A stretch of 64,000 nt of DNA, taken from contig JAXGGA010001706.1 in the NCBI GenBank assembly GCA_038373865.1, forward strand, positions 1 to 64,000, written 5' to 3'. How positions within the stretch are numbered: position 1 is the first letter of the stretch; every line of letters starts with the position of its first letter. Shown here in pieces: positions 37,549 through 50,147 of this stretch. The translations under genes and the position numbers were made by a program. Below the pieces are notes generated by a model that saw only the letters and a program-made list of their open reading frames with translations, searched no databases and was not told where the DNA came from. The DNA is from Uloborus plumipes (taxonomy: Eukaryota; Arthropoda; Arachnida; Araneae; Uloboridae).

Positions 37549-40500
37549 ATACTGTAGGAGTGATGAAATACGACCTTAAGGTGCTTTATATTTTGATTTT
37601 CGCCTTGGAGTGATTACCCTGTAAATATTTTTTTATTGCATAAGAAAATTGCTATAATGAACAACCGGCTTGCAAAAATTTATTTCCCTTGCTGATGTTT
37701 TTTAAAAGAGTTAATTACGTTCTTTGAGTAAATCTTTTCATTAAGGCGTTGTCGTGAGAATTAATGCGCATTGATTTAAAGTGCATTATCGTTAATTACA
37801 TTAATGAAACGCAAAGGATTTGTGTAATCGCTTTCAGAATCTGATTTTTATTATTATCTGCCAGTTGCATTTTTATTTTTCCTAGTGTTTGCATTTTGTA
37901 ACACTGAAATAGCTGTCCTAAGTCTGTTTATGTTCAAAAGATAAATAGATGAAAAAAACAAGCGGAGAAGATATATTTTTATAAAAAGAATTTCCCTTGC
38001 ATGAAAGTAGCATTTTATGTTTCTTTGCTGCAGTGTTGTATTTCCGAGATGAAAGACTACAAGTTTATGAGTGACTTCAATTTTATATGCCGTACTAGAA
38101 TATTTGTGCGTGTGCAGTAAAAAGTTATACAGAATTGAGTTCATTGAAAAGAAAAATATCTGTGTCTGATGAAAATATATCAGTGATGCTCCTTATTTAT
38201 TATTGTTAAATATCAAATTTGCAAAAAGTAAAAGTTATAAAAGATGTGTCCATTTTGTACATCCATGCATTTAGCGCTCTATCTCTGTTAGTTATGTAGC
38301 TTCTGTTCAGAACTTATTCAATAAATTTGGTTTTAAAGTGAATTCGGCAATTTTTGCGCCGTGGTTTTTTTAATATTTCATGCAGAAGGGAAAGAGATCA
38401 TTCAAAAATATATATCAGTCAAAATTACAGCCTCTATTATGTGCACGGGAGAATATGACATGCGGTTCGATTTTGCAATTTATGCGCACATCTGTTTTTC
38501 AAAATAGAACCATTATTCGCTTTATCGTGAAACATTGTTTTTGAATCAGTACGCATATGGACTGCAAGTTATTGCAGTTTTACGGTTTGAGAATTTCCAT
38601 AAATTTTGTAAATCCGTAGTGGCTCTATGAACGAACGTAAATCTAAACTTAAGCCTCCAAAAGAATATGCAAATTCAGGTACCCTTCTCCCCTAACATAG
38701 ATTTATGTATTTTTTATGAAAACTGCCGTTTGAGTTTTATAAAGCGAAAAATGTCTTACTGGATGTAGGAGCTTTAAATCATTTAAGAAAAAATATTAAT
38801 TTAAATAAAATTGGTTTATTCGTTCTTCACTTAAGCTATTGTTTTCTTTTCTCGTAACTTTGTTTCAGTCTTAACAATAATTCATTTGCTATTTTTATAA
38901 GCAGACCTCAAGATAATTTAGACAGCAATTTTTTTTCAAAAGATATTATTAAAAGTGAAATTAGATAGTTTATGAAAAAGAAATAAATGTCAATATTTTT
39001 CAAGTAGTGCACTTTTAGAAATGAATCGTTTAAAATTCGCTAGCAGAATGTTTCTTAAAAATTGCACGATCCGTTTTGCTGGATAATATGAATAATAAAT
39101 TATTATCGTACGCAGTATTAATATTTTTCCTGTAGCTCCTCAAAATGTCTAACGTTATGTGACGCCGTGCAAAGTAATAACAATGAAAAAGAAGAAAGTT
39201 TAAAAAATACTCTTTGCCTATTTTTTCAATTTTTTTTCCCTATATTTCCTTGACCATGTGTTGAGTGCAGTGCTCGTTGCTGCATGTGCAGAATTTTACA
39301 ACAAATGCGTAGTTCTATTTAAAACCTAATTAGTTTTAAGTATTATGTATATAGTGTTTAAAATCAAAGGCCTTGCTGGCCAAAAAAGAGGTAACTCCAA
39401 TTTCAATATTTTTAGAAGTGCTGCATTGAAGTTAGAAAGACCGGTCCAGGTTTTTCTTTTTTATATTTTAATAACCACACTTGTGTGTTCATCAGTTCAG
39501 TATACAAGAAAAGTCAAGGAAATTTAAAAAAAAAATGTGTTTTGGTTTATAACGCTTTAATGTGGACCTATTGAAATTTGAAGCTTCCTTTTTGCAGAAA
39601 GCCTTTTATTTGCTTTTCAAATAACAAAAAGCAAAATAATACAAAAAAAAATAAAATACTTGAACTATCTCCGGTTTCCTTGTAGATAAAGAAAATAAGG
39701 GATTAACGCAATCAGAAACCCTTTGAAAAATGATCACGAACTATTTTGCCAAAAATTGTCTTCTTTAATATTTTATTGAAATTTTGATTCATAAATCAAG
39801 CCCGATTTGCACGTTTTGTGTGGAATTATAGGAAATAAGTTTCATCCAATTCACAAAGAAAAAAAATCTTTAATCTGCTTATATCATCGACTTAATATGA
39901 AGAGACAAAAGAATCATGCATCAAAAATAAATGAATCTTTTAAGTTCAGGTTTAAGTATTTTCTTCCTCGATTCAAAGAAACGGCGACATTTTTTATTCC
40001 GAAATCTATGGTTATTCTCTTTTTGGAACAGCGTGATGAGAGCGTTTAGGATAATAAATTGCACCATTTTACATTTGCCCGCTCTAAATCGTATTTTCGA
40101 AGCATTGTAATTCGTCAATTTTTGATGGCAGAACTAAAACCCTTTATGCATATTTAGCAGTTAATTTCGTGCTGCATAGAAAAGAAATGGTAGTATGCAT
40201 TTTAAATTCAAGATGAAAATGCAGTCGCTGAAGAACTTTTAAAAGTATAAATCTAAGAAATTGAGATGCATGAAACTTGTATTTTTATTTGTTTATTTAT
40301 TTTCTGAATTTCGAGAAATTAAAATATGTATTTATCGTGAATTTTCAATCGTAAAAATAAGCATTTTGATATTAAAAAGAAATTTTTCTTCTCCCAGAAC
40401 TCGCTCTCTTTTCCTATACGCGCCACGTTTATTATTTTTGTGTATTCCATCCGATTCTTATCTTTTTTAGTTTTATTTATTTATTCTTTCAGAAAAAATG

Positions 40501-43366
40501 TGTTTGTTTTGCTTATTAAATGGGGAAAATACTCTTCATAGTGCACACTCGACCTCAGTGAACTGTAACGAAAAGGGGTGCGATCTGGAACCATGTGCCA
40601 GCCATAGATCCTAAAAGGAATTCTATTTTAAGATCTATGGTGCCATCATAGTGAAAACTACTCAACCGGTAGACAAATCAAAGTGAAATCCTTCACATTT
40701 TCTGGGATTACGCAGTGATTTGTCTACCAGTGAGAATTTTTCATCATGCCTGCTCATGGCCCGGGACAGCCTCATATTGTCCACACTAACTGTCCGAAAA
40801 AGAAATTCTGCTTTCAATAACGAATCCCCATGTTTTTATTGTCATTGGGGTCGTTTCATTTTATATGAAAAGGCACTTCTTAATGCTAAGTAAAATATTA
40901 CGAAGAATGAAAGCTTTTCATATAAATTTTGCCTCAAATTCATTCGCAATTAAAGCAGTAAGATTGAAACGAGTCTGACAAAATCAAAATTGTAAGTATT
41001 ATACAGCATGTAAAATATCTTGTTCGTACAGCCCGTTATTTTACCACAATAACGCTCAATAAAACTAACTGCACTCTAATTGAATTGTGATATTGGCGTT
41101 ATTTTGAATAAACTAACTGTAATGTTATGCTCACTTGAATTCAAAATTAGTTATCTGAATAGGCTTGAGATGCATTCTTCTGCAGAAGAAATGCGCACTC
41201 TTGAATTCATATTCTTACGCTTAGACTTGTTCGTCCATAAAATCTATCTGAAGTTAACTTGCTTTTTAAAAAAAATCCTTGCAACCAGTTTTTATTTCGG
41301 AGGAAAAAGCAAGAGCTATAAATTCATCCTTGGTCAAAATGTTGGCTCATACATAATGCAAATGCATGAGGGGTGGGAGCTCGTAAGTTTCCAAGATATT
41401 TCTTGCAGCAAATATACTCATAAGAGAAATGGCGAGTTATGCCTGAGCTTTTTTTTAAGCATATTACGCCACTGCCCAAAGTAATATTCTTACTCCGCGT
41501 AAAATGAATAGTGGAAGTTGTAGTACAGTTTGTGCATAATGCACATCGCTGCAAAGAAGATAGACAAATCTTGCTTCTAGTATGCGCCGACGTATCGTGC
41601 TCATTTCGGCTAAAATGTCTTCGTGGTGTCCGCTCGAATTTTTCTTTTTATTTTGTTATTCAACGGAAATTGTAAATAGGTTATTTGTATGTATTTTTTT
41701 TCCCGGAACTTACTTTTTATTAAGAGTTTTGTGAAAAGTTAGAAACCTTTTGCGCAAAAAAATTTTGCATGAATTACTTTCATTTCATTCATTTTTGTTG
41801 AGACTTCAGGTTCAGGCTAGCTGTAGTAATTTAAAAATGTTTTGCTGAACTTAATTAAACAAATGTTTAATTGTAAACAGGAAAAGAAACTTAAGTTATG
41901 TGAAAAAATGAACATTATAAGAAAAAGCTTAGAAGCTAAATGAAAAAATTGCCAAGTGGCGAACTTAATAAAAACAATAGAAACTTAAGGTGGAAACTTT
42001 TTGGAAGCTTTTTGTCAATTTCACCGTAGAAAATAAAATAAAATGGTGCTTAATCAAACTTATTTATTATTTTGTTATTAAGATTAAAGTAAATAATGTG
42101 TTATTGGCTCATCTAGTTACAAGTAAACATTTTTTGTGAAAATATTTTCTTTTTTATGTGCATTTTAAAAGTGTTCTCAGGCTTAACTTGTCCATAGTGT
42201 AGTACTATGTTATTTGGTTTTTTTTTTTTTTTTTTATGACTCGTATTGAATGTAGTTGTAATGCTTCTGTTGAAAACAGAAAAGAAAAAAGTTAATTTTG
42301 CTCTTAAAATCCCTTTTCATTTTAAATTACAAAATTAATTTTCTAACCACAAAACATCTTTTTTTACCTTATCGCACTAGACTTTAACTCACCCATAAAA
42401 ACAAATTTCCCTCGACTGACCGTAAAAAGTTAAATATTTCCATAATTAAATTTAATGCGTCCCCGCAAATTTTTCTCTCAACACCTTCCCACGTGAATTT
42501 CTCTTAGCAGTGGCAAAAATCAATTCGCTAACGTTTATCCTTTCTCTCGCCCTTCTTAAATGCTTCCTTATTAGAGTGAACCCATTCACCTACCTGTTTT
42601 CCTAAAGTAGATTATTGACTTCATATTAAAAAAAAAAAGAAACTGCGCATGATTTTTAATTTTTGAATAAAAATTTTTAATGGAGTTTTTTCTTCGGGGT
42701 TCTGTATCTTTTTTCGTAATTATGATGCAATTACAACAATATAAGAAGTGAACAGAGTGCTCAAGTTATAAAAGTAATTGTTCTCACGCTTACTTTTCCA
42801 ATTTCTTTGTCTGACTGATATTTCAGCGGTATATTTCTTTCTATCTTTAAAAGAAGGAAATAAAGAAAATTCTTCAGTCATGTATTACCTAAGCTTATTC
42901 AATCTTAATACTAATTATTGTTTTATCTAACATGACGATAAATTTTAATTTGCGGTTTTATTTGAATAGAGGTATTGTTTTATCTCGGAATTAAGGCGGA
43001 AATGTGTTCTGGGAGATTTTCTTTTGTTCAATTCTATGCAATTCGAAACTTTTTGAAGTTATTGTTTTATTTAAACAATAAAGGAAGTAAATAAAACTAA
43101 CACACGAATTTTGAACTTGGATATAAATAACAGGCACACTAATCAGAAATTAGAACAAATATGACAAGATTTACGATATTTCTCTGCCAACTACCCCAGT
43201 GTCGTTTGCTCTTTATCTGATTTCTTACTGTTATTCTTGGCTCCAGTTGGTGAATCAAGGAATAGGATCATGGCGACAAATAACGCCGCGCTAATGTAAT
43301 ATAGCCCTCAACGAAATTTTAATGCCTCTTTTTTAAGGATAGTTGATTGGGTTTTAGATCTCCGTA
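37549..43366. other. AT-rich noncoding DNA
   Basis: No exon is supported. The longest open frame (41080-41484, 134 codons) has no recognised motif. A hairpin-rich patch lies at 40540-40830. T runs occur near 42215-42235, and much of the rest is low-complexity A/T. Confidence 0.45.
40644..40748. repeat. Imperfect long hairpin
   Basis: A perfect 13-bp inverted pair, GGTAGACAAATCA (40668-40680) and its complement (40716-40728), is extended outward by imperfect pairing to CATCAT and ATCATG-like outer arms, giving arms of roughly 35 bases around a 35-base loop. Just upstream is a smaller inverted pair, CCATAGATC and GATCTATGG (about 40602-40640). The patch is probably a MITE remnant, but no target duplication was found. 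Confidence 0.55.
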
Positions 43367-43374
43367 TATACAAG

Positions 43375-43814
43375 CAGGGGTGACACAGGGGGGGATTATG
43401 CGCAAGTTGCGCCATCAAAATTTTTGGGGGGGATTTTTTAAACTAATTTATTTATTTATTTAAATTATTTTTTGTTTATTTTTTTAATTTAAATTATTTA
43501 CTGATTTTTTAATAAAAAATATTAATTAATTTTTTTAATTTAAATCATTTCTTTTATTTCTTTATTATTTATTTATTTATTTTTGTGTACGTGTGTGTGT
43601 GTGCTTGAAATGTTTGGAAAGGAAAAAAGCGATTCTATTCTGCGCATAATTCGAACTTTTAAAATTAATTATATATTAAAAAAAATAAAATAATTTAAAA
43701 AAATAAATAAAATAAAAAGGAGGGATAAAAATAAAAAACATGAGAAGATTGCGATTTTTTTTGGGGGGGGGGGGGATTTGCGCCATCGAGCTTTGGGGGG
43801 GGGGGGCACCCCTG
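43375..43814. mobile_element. hAT-type MITE with AT-rich core
   Basis: This 440-bp element lies between perfect 8-bp repeats TATACAAG (43367-43374 and 43815-43822). The ends are CAGGGGTG and CACCCCTG. Near each end is a related segment containing TGCGCCATC followed by a G run, and two G runs of 13 and 12 bases lie at the right. The core is a run of A/T microsatellite. The 8-bp duplication and CAGGGGTG ends indicate hAT. It does not belong to the three-copy family elsewhere in the window. Confidence 0.88.
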
Positions 43815-44097
43815 TATACAAGTAGTTTTCTTTGTATTATTTCTAGCTTGAGTCGAAGCAGGTTTTTTCACGCCTTCCTAGAAATTTCTTTCTCGTGAAA
43901 TATTGGTGCATAAGTGAAGATAGAGATAAAGAATTTGAATTATTTCAAAAGTAGTAGTAAAATCTGCATCAATGTGTCTCGATAGTTTTTCATATTAATT
44001 GCTATTTGTAAATTTACATATATTATATTGAAGTTTAAGAAAAGAGCTTTCTCTCTCTCTCTCTTTGAAACATCATTTAACTTAATTTTTGTATTAA

Positions 44098-44796
44098 GGG
44101 GTTACAGTACCTTTCTAACAAATTTCTTTAATTTAAGTGAAAAAGTTAATTCTTTGAAATATTTGTTTCTGCACTTGTTTAAAAATCAATAATTTATTTT
44201 CAAACATCAAAAATTTTGAAAACTTTTTTTGAAAATTTGAAAAATGTAAGAAAATTTCAGTTTTTTTAAAACCCTAAGGCTTTTTTGTTTTTGCACTAAT
44301 TTCAAAATTTCTTTTTGCGAAATGATCACAAGGAAAACATCAACAAATCTGTGCATTCATTTTCTTATATTTTGATTAGAAAATATTTTGTGACCTTTTA
44401 TGTAAAAAATTCTTAGAAAATTTTGTTCTTCGAGGTTTAACAAACTCTAAAAATTTTTGTAATTTATAAAACGCTTATTCAATGCACAGTTTTGTTAAAT
44501 ATATTATCCTGAGTGCAAAAAATATTGCTTTAAAGTTATATCTTTAATAGAAAAAATTCCTTAGCATTTCTAGTAACATAGAAACACTAAAAACTAATCA
44601 CCGAGAAAAGCACTTTAAAGTTTGGCTTTTCTATTAGAACACATAGCATGTATGCCCTAAAGTCACTCATAACTTTTTAAATAATTTAGCTAGAACAATG
44701 CTGTTTTTTTCTGAGTGTTTTAAATAACTTTTACTTTTGAAATAAGCAATAAAAAATTTTTTGGTCTTTTGGTCATTTTTGAGGTACTGTAACCCC
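44098..44796. mobile_element. TTAA-flanked MITE (piggyBac or Kolobok type)
   Basis: The element is 699 bp and is flanked by TTAA on each side (44094-44097 and 44797-44800). The ends are a 15-bp perfect inverted repeat, GGGGTTACAGTACCT (44098-44112) and its complement at the right. A TTAA target is typical of piggyBac and Kolobok elements; the sequence alone does not decide which. The interior is AT-rich and noncoding. Confidence 0.75.
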
Positions 44797-44800
44797 TTAA

Positions 44801-47800
44801 TTTCAATTCGTTGCAAAATGCATCAATTTTCACATTTAGAACATCATTTAAAACGGAGTGTCAAATAATATTCAGCTTGATATGAATTCTAACCCTTCAA
44901 AAACGGTATTTTGTGCAGTTACATCCTTTATAACAAAACTTTTTTAACAAATTTTACTTTTTTAAAAATTATATTTTGCTTTTTTTTTTCATGTTTTTTT
45001 TTTCATGTTACCTTCTATACTCCTCAAAAGATGAACACATACTTTGAACGTTTTAGCGAATACTAATTAAATTTGTGTTGATCAAAATAATATGTTTGGC
45101 GCAGGTATTTCGGAAGTTAGTTTCAATTCTCTCATTCTCTCTCCCTTGTGACCGAAAAAAAAATTTAATATGTTTCTTCATCACACGTATCTTGAAATAG
45201 TTCCCCCTGCAAATATAACTTTCAAGAAATGTGAGGTAAATTATTAAAACTCCGCTCACGCGTTCTCGAAAATCTCACACTATTTATTAAATTTAGGTTC
45301 CGCACTGATTTGGTTATTTTCCCGCTCTTTTATACTGTGCAGCGCTCCGTGGAATCCCTAATGAAAATCTCTTTTAAAAAACATTTTATCATAATAAAAA
45401 TCTTATAAAAGCTAACTATCGAGCCAAAAAGCCTTGATTTCGGGAAGCTGGAAGTGAAATGAAATCAAAACACTCCCTATTTTATATATCTTCTCTCCAC
45501 TTGCTTTCTTTTGCCTCTCTTTCGTTTTTTATTGCTTGTGCAACTTGGAGATTTCCATAATATTATTTATTCTGTCGCAGCCCCGATTGCTGGAGATTTG
45601 GAACTTCTTTTCCACCCTGAGTTACCGCTGCCGATTCATTCAGCCAATGAGTCACTTCGTTCTTTTCTCTCTCTTTCTTTTCGCCCAGATTTTGGCAACT
45701 TTTCTTATTGATTAAATAATTCAATTGCAAAAGGTCACACAATTTGCATTGCAAATAAAAGAACTAAGAAACTTTATTTCTGATTCCAAGATTAGAGTTT
45801 AGTTTTGAACTAACGGTAGTTGTATACGAAAAGCGTTTCTTTTAAACGTTCTTTGATGTGTCGACATTCAAATCTTACAGAGAATACAATGAAAAGCTGT
45901 TTCGCCCAAACTTCGGGTTGCGACTCATTTGTGAGTTACACAACATTTTTGTGCTGTAGAGGGGTTTTTTTTTAAATAATTATTGAAGGCTTTAGTTTTT
46001 TGAATGTAAAATGATGAGTTGGGAATTATCATCTCGCATTTTAATTGCAGCATCCGTCGTTTAACCTTTTTTGTCAAAAAATTTGCCCACCCTTCCTCGC
46101 TGTGTCTCACAGCTTATGGGAAATTACATCGCAGAAAAACGAATTTATGGCAAAACATATTATCGTTTCATCGAAGAATCAAAAACTAAATGTAAAGAAC
46201 CTCAAAATGTCGAAAAACTATCATTAATAAACACAGACTCCTACTAACTGAAATAAATGAAAAATTGCTTGCCGACCTTCGCATTTCTTTTTGGACTCCC
46301 TTGCTAGAACAGGAGCCGGACTTTTTCCATTTTTGTCAACTTCGTAAAGATCATAACCTATTTCTAAGTTTTCCTCTTATTTTTTTTTTTTTTCGTCTTG
46401 AGTCTTTTCTTTGCTACTGTATCCTTACTAACGCCTCTATCTAGGGATCGTGCTGCAAATAACTTACTTTTTTTCAAATAATATTTTTCATAGTTTCTCA
46501 AAGACTGTTGCTAAGGTCTGTAGCAAATAACTGCAGAATCCTTGCAAATAATATTAGCCAGTGTCCCCAATAGACTGTTGTAACTTAGATTTTTAAAAAC
46601 GATATTAGCCACTTTCCCAAAGAGATTCTTACATTTATTGCAAATAGCTGTTAGATCGTTGCAAACAATATTAGCCACTGTCTATATTAGACTAACTCAA
46701 GTATCTCTTGCAAATAATATATGAGTCAATGTCCCTAAGAAACAGCTGAGACTGTGTTGTAAACCAACATTGAAGTCTTTCATGTCCTATTTTACTTCGC
46801 AGCACAAAAAAACAAATCAGGTTAGTTGAAGCATATTAGGCCTGCGACCAAGATTTCGTTAAGGTATTTTTGTAAAACCAGCGTCAAGTTCAACTTTTCA
46901 TTGTTTGTTCTCAATTACTTTTTCCTTTTATCGTTTGTTGCTGTCAGCCAAATATTTTAAGTAAGTTGTAAGGACAGAAGATGCAGACCAAGGGAAAATG
47001 AGATGTAATCTAAAGAGTTATTGCAACTTTGTGTGAAACTCGCAAATCGTTTTCCAGTAGAAAAATAAAGTTCTTATCTATTACCCCATAGATGTCCTGA
47101 AAAAAAACAACCGCTGAAGGGAGCGTCTGCTTTTTCTCTCCGCAAACGTCAAGTCAGTGGACACACCAGATCGACGTTATCTTGACATTAATTCTTTCCA
47201 ACGTCGAAACGTCTACCTAGTGTAACCGAAATGGACATCTCGCTATTTATATATCCAGCCCCTTCTTTCGATTCCATTCGTATGTTTTCCGTCTCCCTTT
47301 TGGCTGCGTCCGACAGACTACGATTGGGAATTTCTTTTTTTTTTTCGTCTGTGCAAATCATTTTGTTGAGTTTGAAGGCTTTCTATTCGTTCTTTTTTGT
47401 GGATACACGCATCTCTTGAAAGCGTCTCTTGATGGGGTTTTTGTATGTATGTGTGACATAATTAGAACTTTCTTTCATGTCGGGGGAATAAAACTTTTCC
47501 ACCAACTTATAAGTCTTGATGAAATGCCCCCACCCCTTCCTGCCTCCGTCTCCCGTCCTTTAATTTAATCGTTTTGCGGCAACTGCTCCTTGTCCGAAAA
47601 GCCAATAATTCCATTCGGAGCTCGGGACTGGTTTTCCTTTTTATTTAGTTATTTACTTTTTTGTGTAGTTCTTCTGGTCGCTTTAATTCCCTTTCTCGTC
47701 GATGAAAAAAATAATCGGTTTTGCTTTCATTCTGAGATTAATGGTATCTCGAGCTTTTTTTTATTTCAGTTGCGATGGAGTACGGAAAAGAGTGCTCGCT

Positions 47801-48420
47801 TCGCATGGTTGAATATTGGCTTTTCGCTCGCTTTAGTGACAATTTCCTGATTAACGACAACTCGATTATCCTATGTTACCGATAAACTTTCATTAAGTTA
47901 TGATTTTGAAGTCGGTTTTTGAAATCGCGGTACAGTAAACCGATGCCTCTAAGTCATAAACTGAGGTACTAAAATGAGATTGGAGCAAGTTTTCGAAATT
48001 GAAAATTCAAGAAAAAGATTTGAATGCGATATTTTCGTTAGGTTTCTATTTTTACGAGCTGTGAAAACTTATTTAGTAGATACATCATTTCTGACATTGA
48101 GTGATAGTTTGGTTATATGACTAATATTTCCATCCATGGTCCAAATTATGTGATTGGCTGGTGTAGAAATGAATTGTGTAGGTACTTGAATTGAATTTAT
48201 ATTTTCTCCTATGATGCCGTCACTTTTTGAATTTGAAAAAAGAAAGTGTTCATTGGGTTAGTTATTGTAGAATTGCTTAACGAAATGAATTTTTGCCAAG
48301 CAAGGAAATGCGTGCAAAAATGCTTCAAAGGAATAATAATAATTGCTATTCAAGTAATAGTACAATTCAGTTAACAAAAAAGAGTTCTTGTTTAAAATAT
48401 GAAAAGGAACCATTTGAGGA
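44801..48420. other. AT-rich noncoding DNA
   Basis: No coding exon is supported. The stretch contains the degenerate repeat at 46475-46745, T runs (46379-46394, 47336-47346) and an island of more balanced composition at about 47200-47860 whose open frames are unremarkable. Confidence 0.45.
46475..46745. repeat. Degenerate tandem repeat, units of about 50-70 bp
   Basis: The phrase GCAAATAATATTAGCCA or a close variant recurs about five times (near 46476, 46544, 46599, 46657 and 46709), each followed by a segment like CTGTCCC.A.TAGACT. Spacing varies and the units are diverged, so this is an old array. Confidence 0.55.
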
Positions 48421-48480
48421 TAATAACTCAATTGGTTAAAAAGTGCTGGTACGGATTCTGTGTTTAGCACGGTAGTTTTG
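48421..48480 (+). repeat. Relic end of the 37-bp inverted-repeat element
   Basis: The sequence aligns over about 55 bases with the right end of the element at 33763-35541: TAACTCA, AAAAAGTGC, TACG.., TTCTGTG.TTAGCACGG and AG..TTG are shared. No matching left end was found within several kilobases, so this is a fragment or a solo end. Confidence 0.6.
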
Positions 48481-50031
48481 CTCTTTCAGAAAGTGTTACA
48501 TTATCTTTAGCAATTCCTTTTCTGTGACATGAGCAACTTTGTTGAATCAAAAACTTGTTGCACATGAACTTCGATAATATTTTTTAACACCAGTGTATAC
48601 GAAATTTCTAGAATATTATCCCATTTCTAACACTTCAGTCGGCAAAAAGTGTTTACTCTGCTAAGAAAAAATATTTAGCAGAAGTTGAGAAGCATCCCTT
48701 AAGCCGGGGTTTGACAAGAGCTTAAAATGTTAAAGAAATATCGAATACCTCGGATTCCGAGAGGGCTGCATGAAAGATTAGAGTTTTGCTCACAGGTTTT
48801 TTACAGGCTTTCCTCATGCATAAATTTTACAAGGTTTTAGTATCGTGTAAACTGGCGGAATATTATGTTTTACTCGTGCAGCTGGTGCTCTCGAATCCTT
48901 TTCTTCGCCTCCTCTCCTGTTGTCTTCTTCCCTTAAGCCGTCGAAAGCATAAAATGCATTTGCATCAACGCCAAAACTCAACCGCTGAAGATTTTGGCGA
49001 GTGAAAATTCTTCCAAGCTTAACCGTCCAGAAAATGTTTCTTTCATGCCTCAGTTTTCTTATTCCGACAGGGAGAGAAAAATATGTGATATTTTTATTTT
49101 TTTCTCCCCTGCCTTTTCTGACTGAGGTCTTATATCGAATTTTAAGTGGAGAATAAAGCTAGCTGCCCATGGGTTATATGTCTCCGCATACGTTTCGCTG
49201 ACTTCCATGTAATATTTCTTGACAATGCGAGTGTTGTATTTCAACCGTTAAGTTTTTGAATGGTCTTTTCTGGTGTTCAGACGGCATATAAATATGGAAT
49301 TATATATTTAAGATGTTGAGGCTAAGTTAGAAATGTGTTTGAAAAGTTTAGTTGTATATACTTCGTGTATTTGAATACGAATGGCTCGTTATTGATCATT
49401 GAACTATCTGTTTCCAAGACTTTTTTTTTCTGTATCTTTTGTCGTCCCTCCTATTTTAAATTATATAGGTAGCACAGTACTTTTTTTTTTCCATGTAAGA
49501 TTTTTGATGAACATTTGACCGGCATAACAATTCTTTCGATTGTGTTCTCGTGATTCAATTGCCATTTTAAGCTGCAGATCTCCACAATGAATGATCCATA
49601 GCTGCGTTTTAGAGCGACCTGTTTGGTAGAATAAATGTCTGTACAAAAAGTTCTTCCAGATCGTCTTCCTTAATACCTTCAAAATCATCATCGAATTCCA
49701 TTTCATCTTCACCATTACCCCAATTCTGAACCTTAAACAATTCATTATTTTCCGCTGCATGTAGATTGCTAGCTTTGCGATTTTTTCTTTTTTATTTACT
49801 GTTGAATTGTGTCAGATTATGCCTTTTTTAAGATTCTTTGTAAATACGTCGCTGCTCGTGCTCGCTATGAAACGAATATACTTTTTTTTTTTTCAAATGT
49901 AGCTTGAAATTTGGTTGTGTATGTTTTATGCCGTAATATGCTGTAATTTCTTGCATCTTTTCAATGTATTGTTTTGTATCAAGAAGAAAATTAAAATTAT
50001 GCGATTATTCATTCTTTGTTTCCTTTTTCAG
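48481..50031. other. Noncoding DNA, probably intron upstream of the cadherin exon
   Basis: Apart from the acidic open frame at 49609-49791 on the opposite strand, nothing identifiable is seen. The final 20 bases are a pyrimidine-rich splice acceptor ending in CAG (50029-50031). Confidence 0.5.
49609..49791 (-). other. Unassigned acidic open frame (60 codons, no ATG at start)
   Basis: On the minus strand an open stretch from stop to stop encodes a basic start (KRKNRKASNLH) followed by a strongly acidic middle, NGEDEMEFDDDF then KEDDLEELF, ending FILPNRSL before TAA. The composition is unlike random AT-rich translation. It could be a transposase tail fragment or an exon of a gene on the other strand. 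I do not recognise the family, and no clear splice sites or start codon were established. Confidence 0.25.
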
Positions 50032-50147
50032 CTTCTCGGATTCGTTACGAGATAACAGCAGGAAATATAGGAGGAGCCTTTGCCGTCAAGAACGAGACTG
50101 GAGCCATTTACGTAGCAAGCCCTCTTGACTACGAAACCAGGAAGTCG
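50032..50147 (+). CDS. CadN: Internal exon of a cadherin gene, N-cadherin-like
   Basis: The exon encodes 38 complete residues, starting SRIRYEITAGNIGGAF, continuing AVKNETGAIYVASPLDYETR and ending KS. This matches the second half of an extracellular cadherin repeat: Y.I..GN...F.(V), then TG.I.V..PLDYE. From memory, the closest relative is arthropod neural cadherin (CadN), an adhesion receptor of axons and epithelia; Fat or other long cadherins are less likely. The upstream boundary is a good acceptor (TTTCCTTTTTCAG, 50019-50031), and the downstream boundary is a consensus donor, GTGAGT (50148-50153). Two bases at the left complete a split codon, so the upstream intron is phase 1; the exon ends on a whole codon (phase 0). 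The calcium-binding DxNDN motif that should follow is not in this exon, and no neighbouring exon was recognised within 50 kb upstream or 13.8 kb downstream. Confidence 0.75.

Noticed and set aside
41080..41484. Plus-strand 134-codon frame
   Set aside because: No motif, no splice or start context, and typical AT-rich composition.
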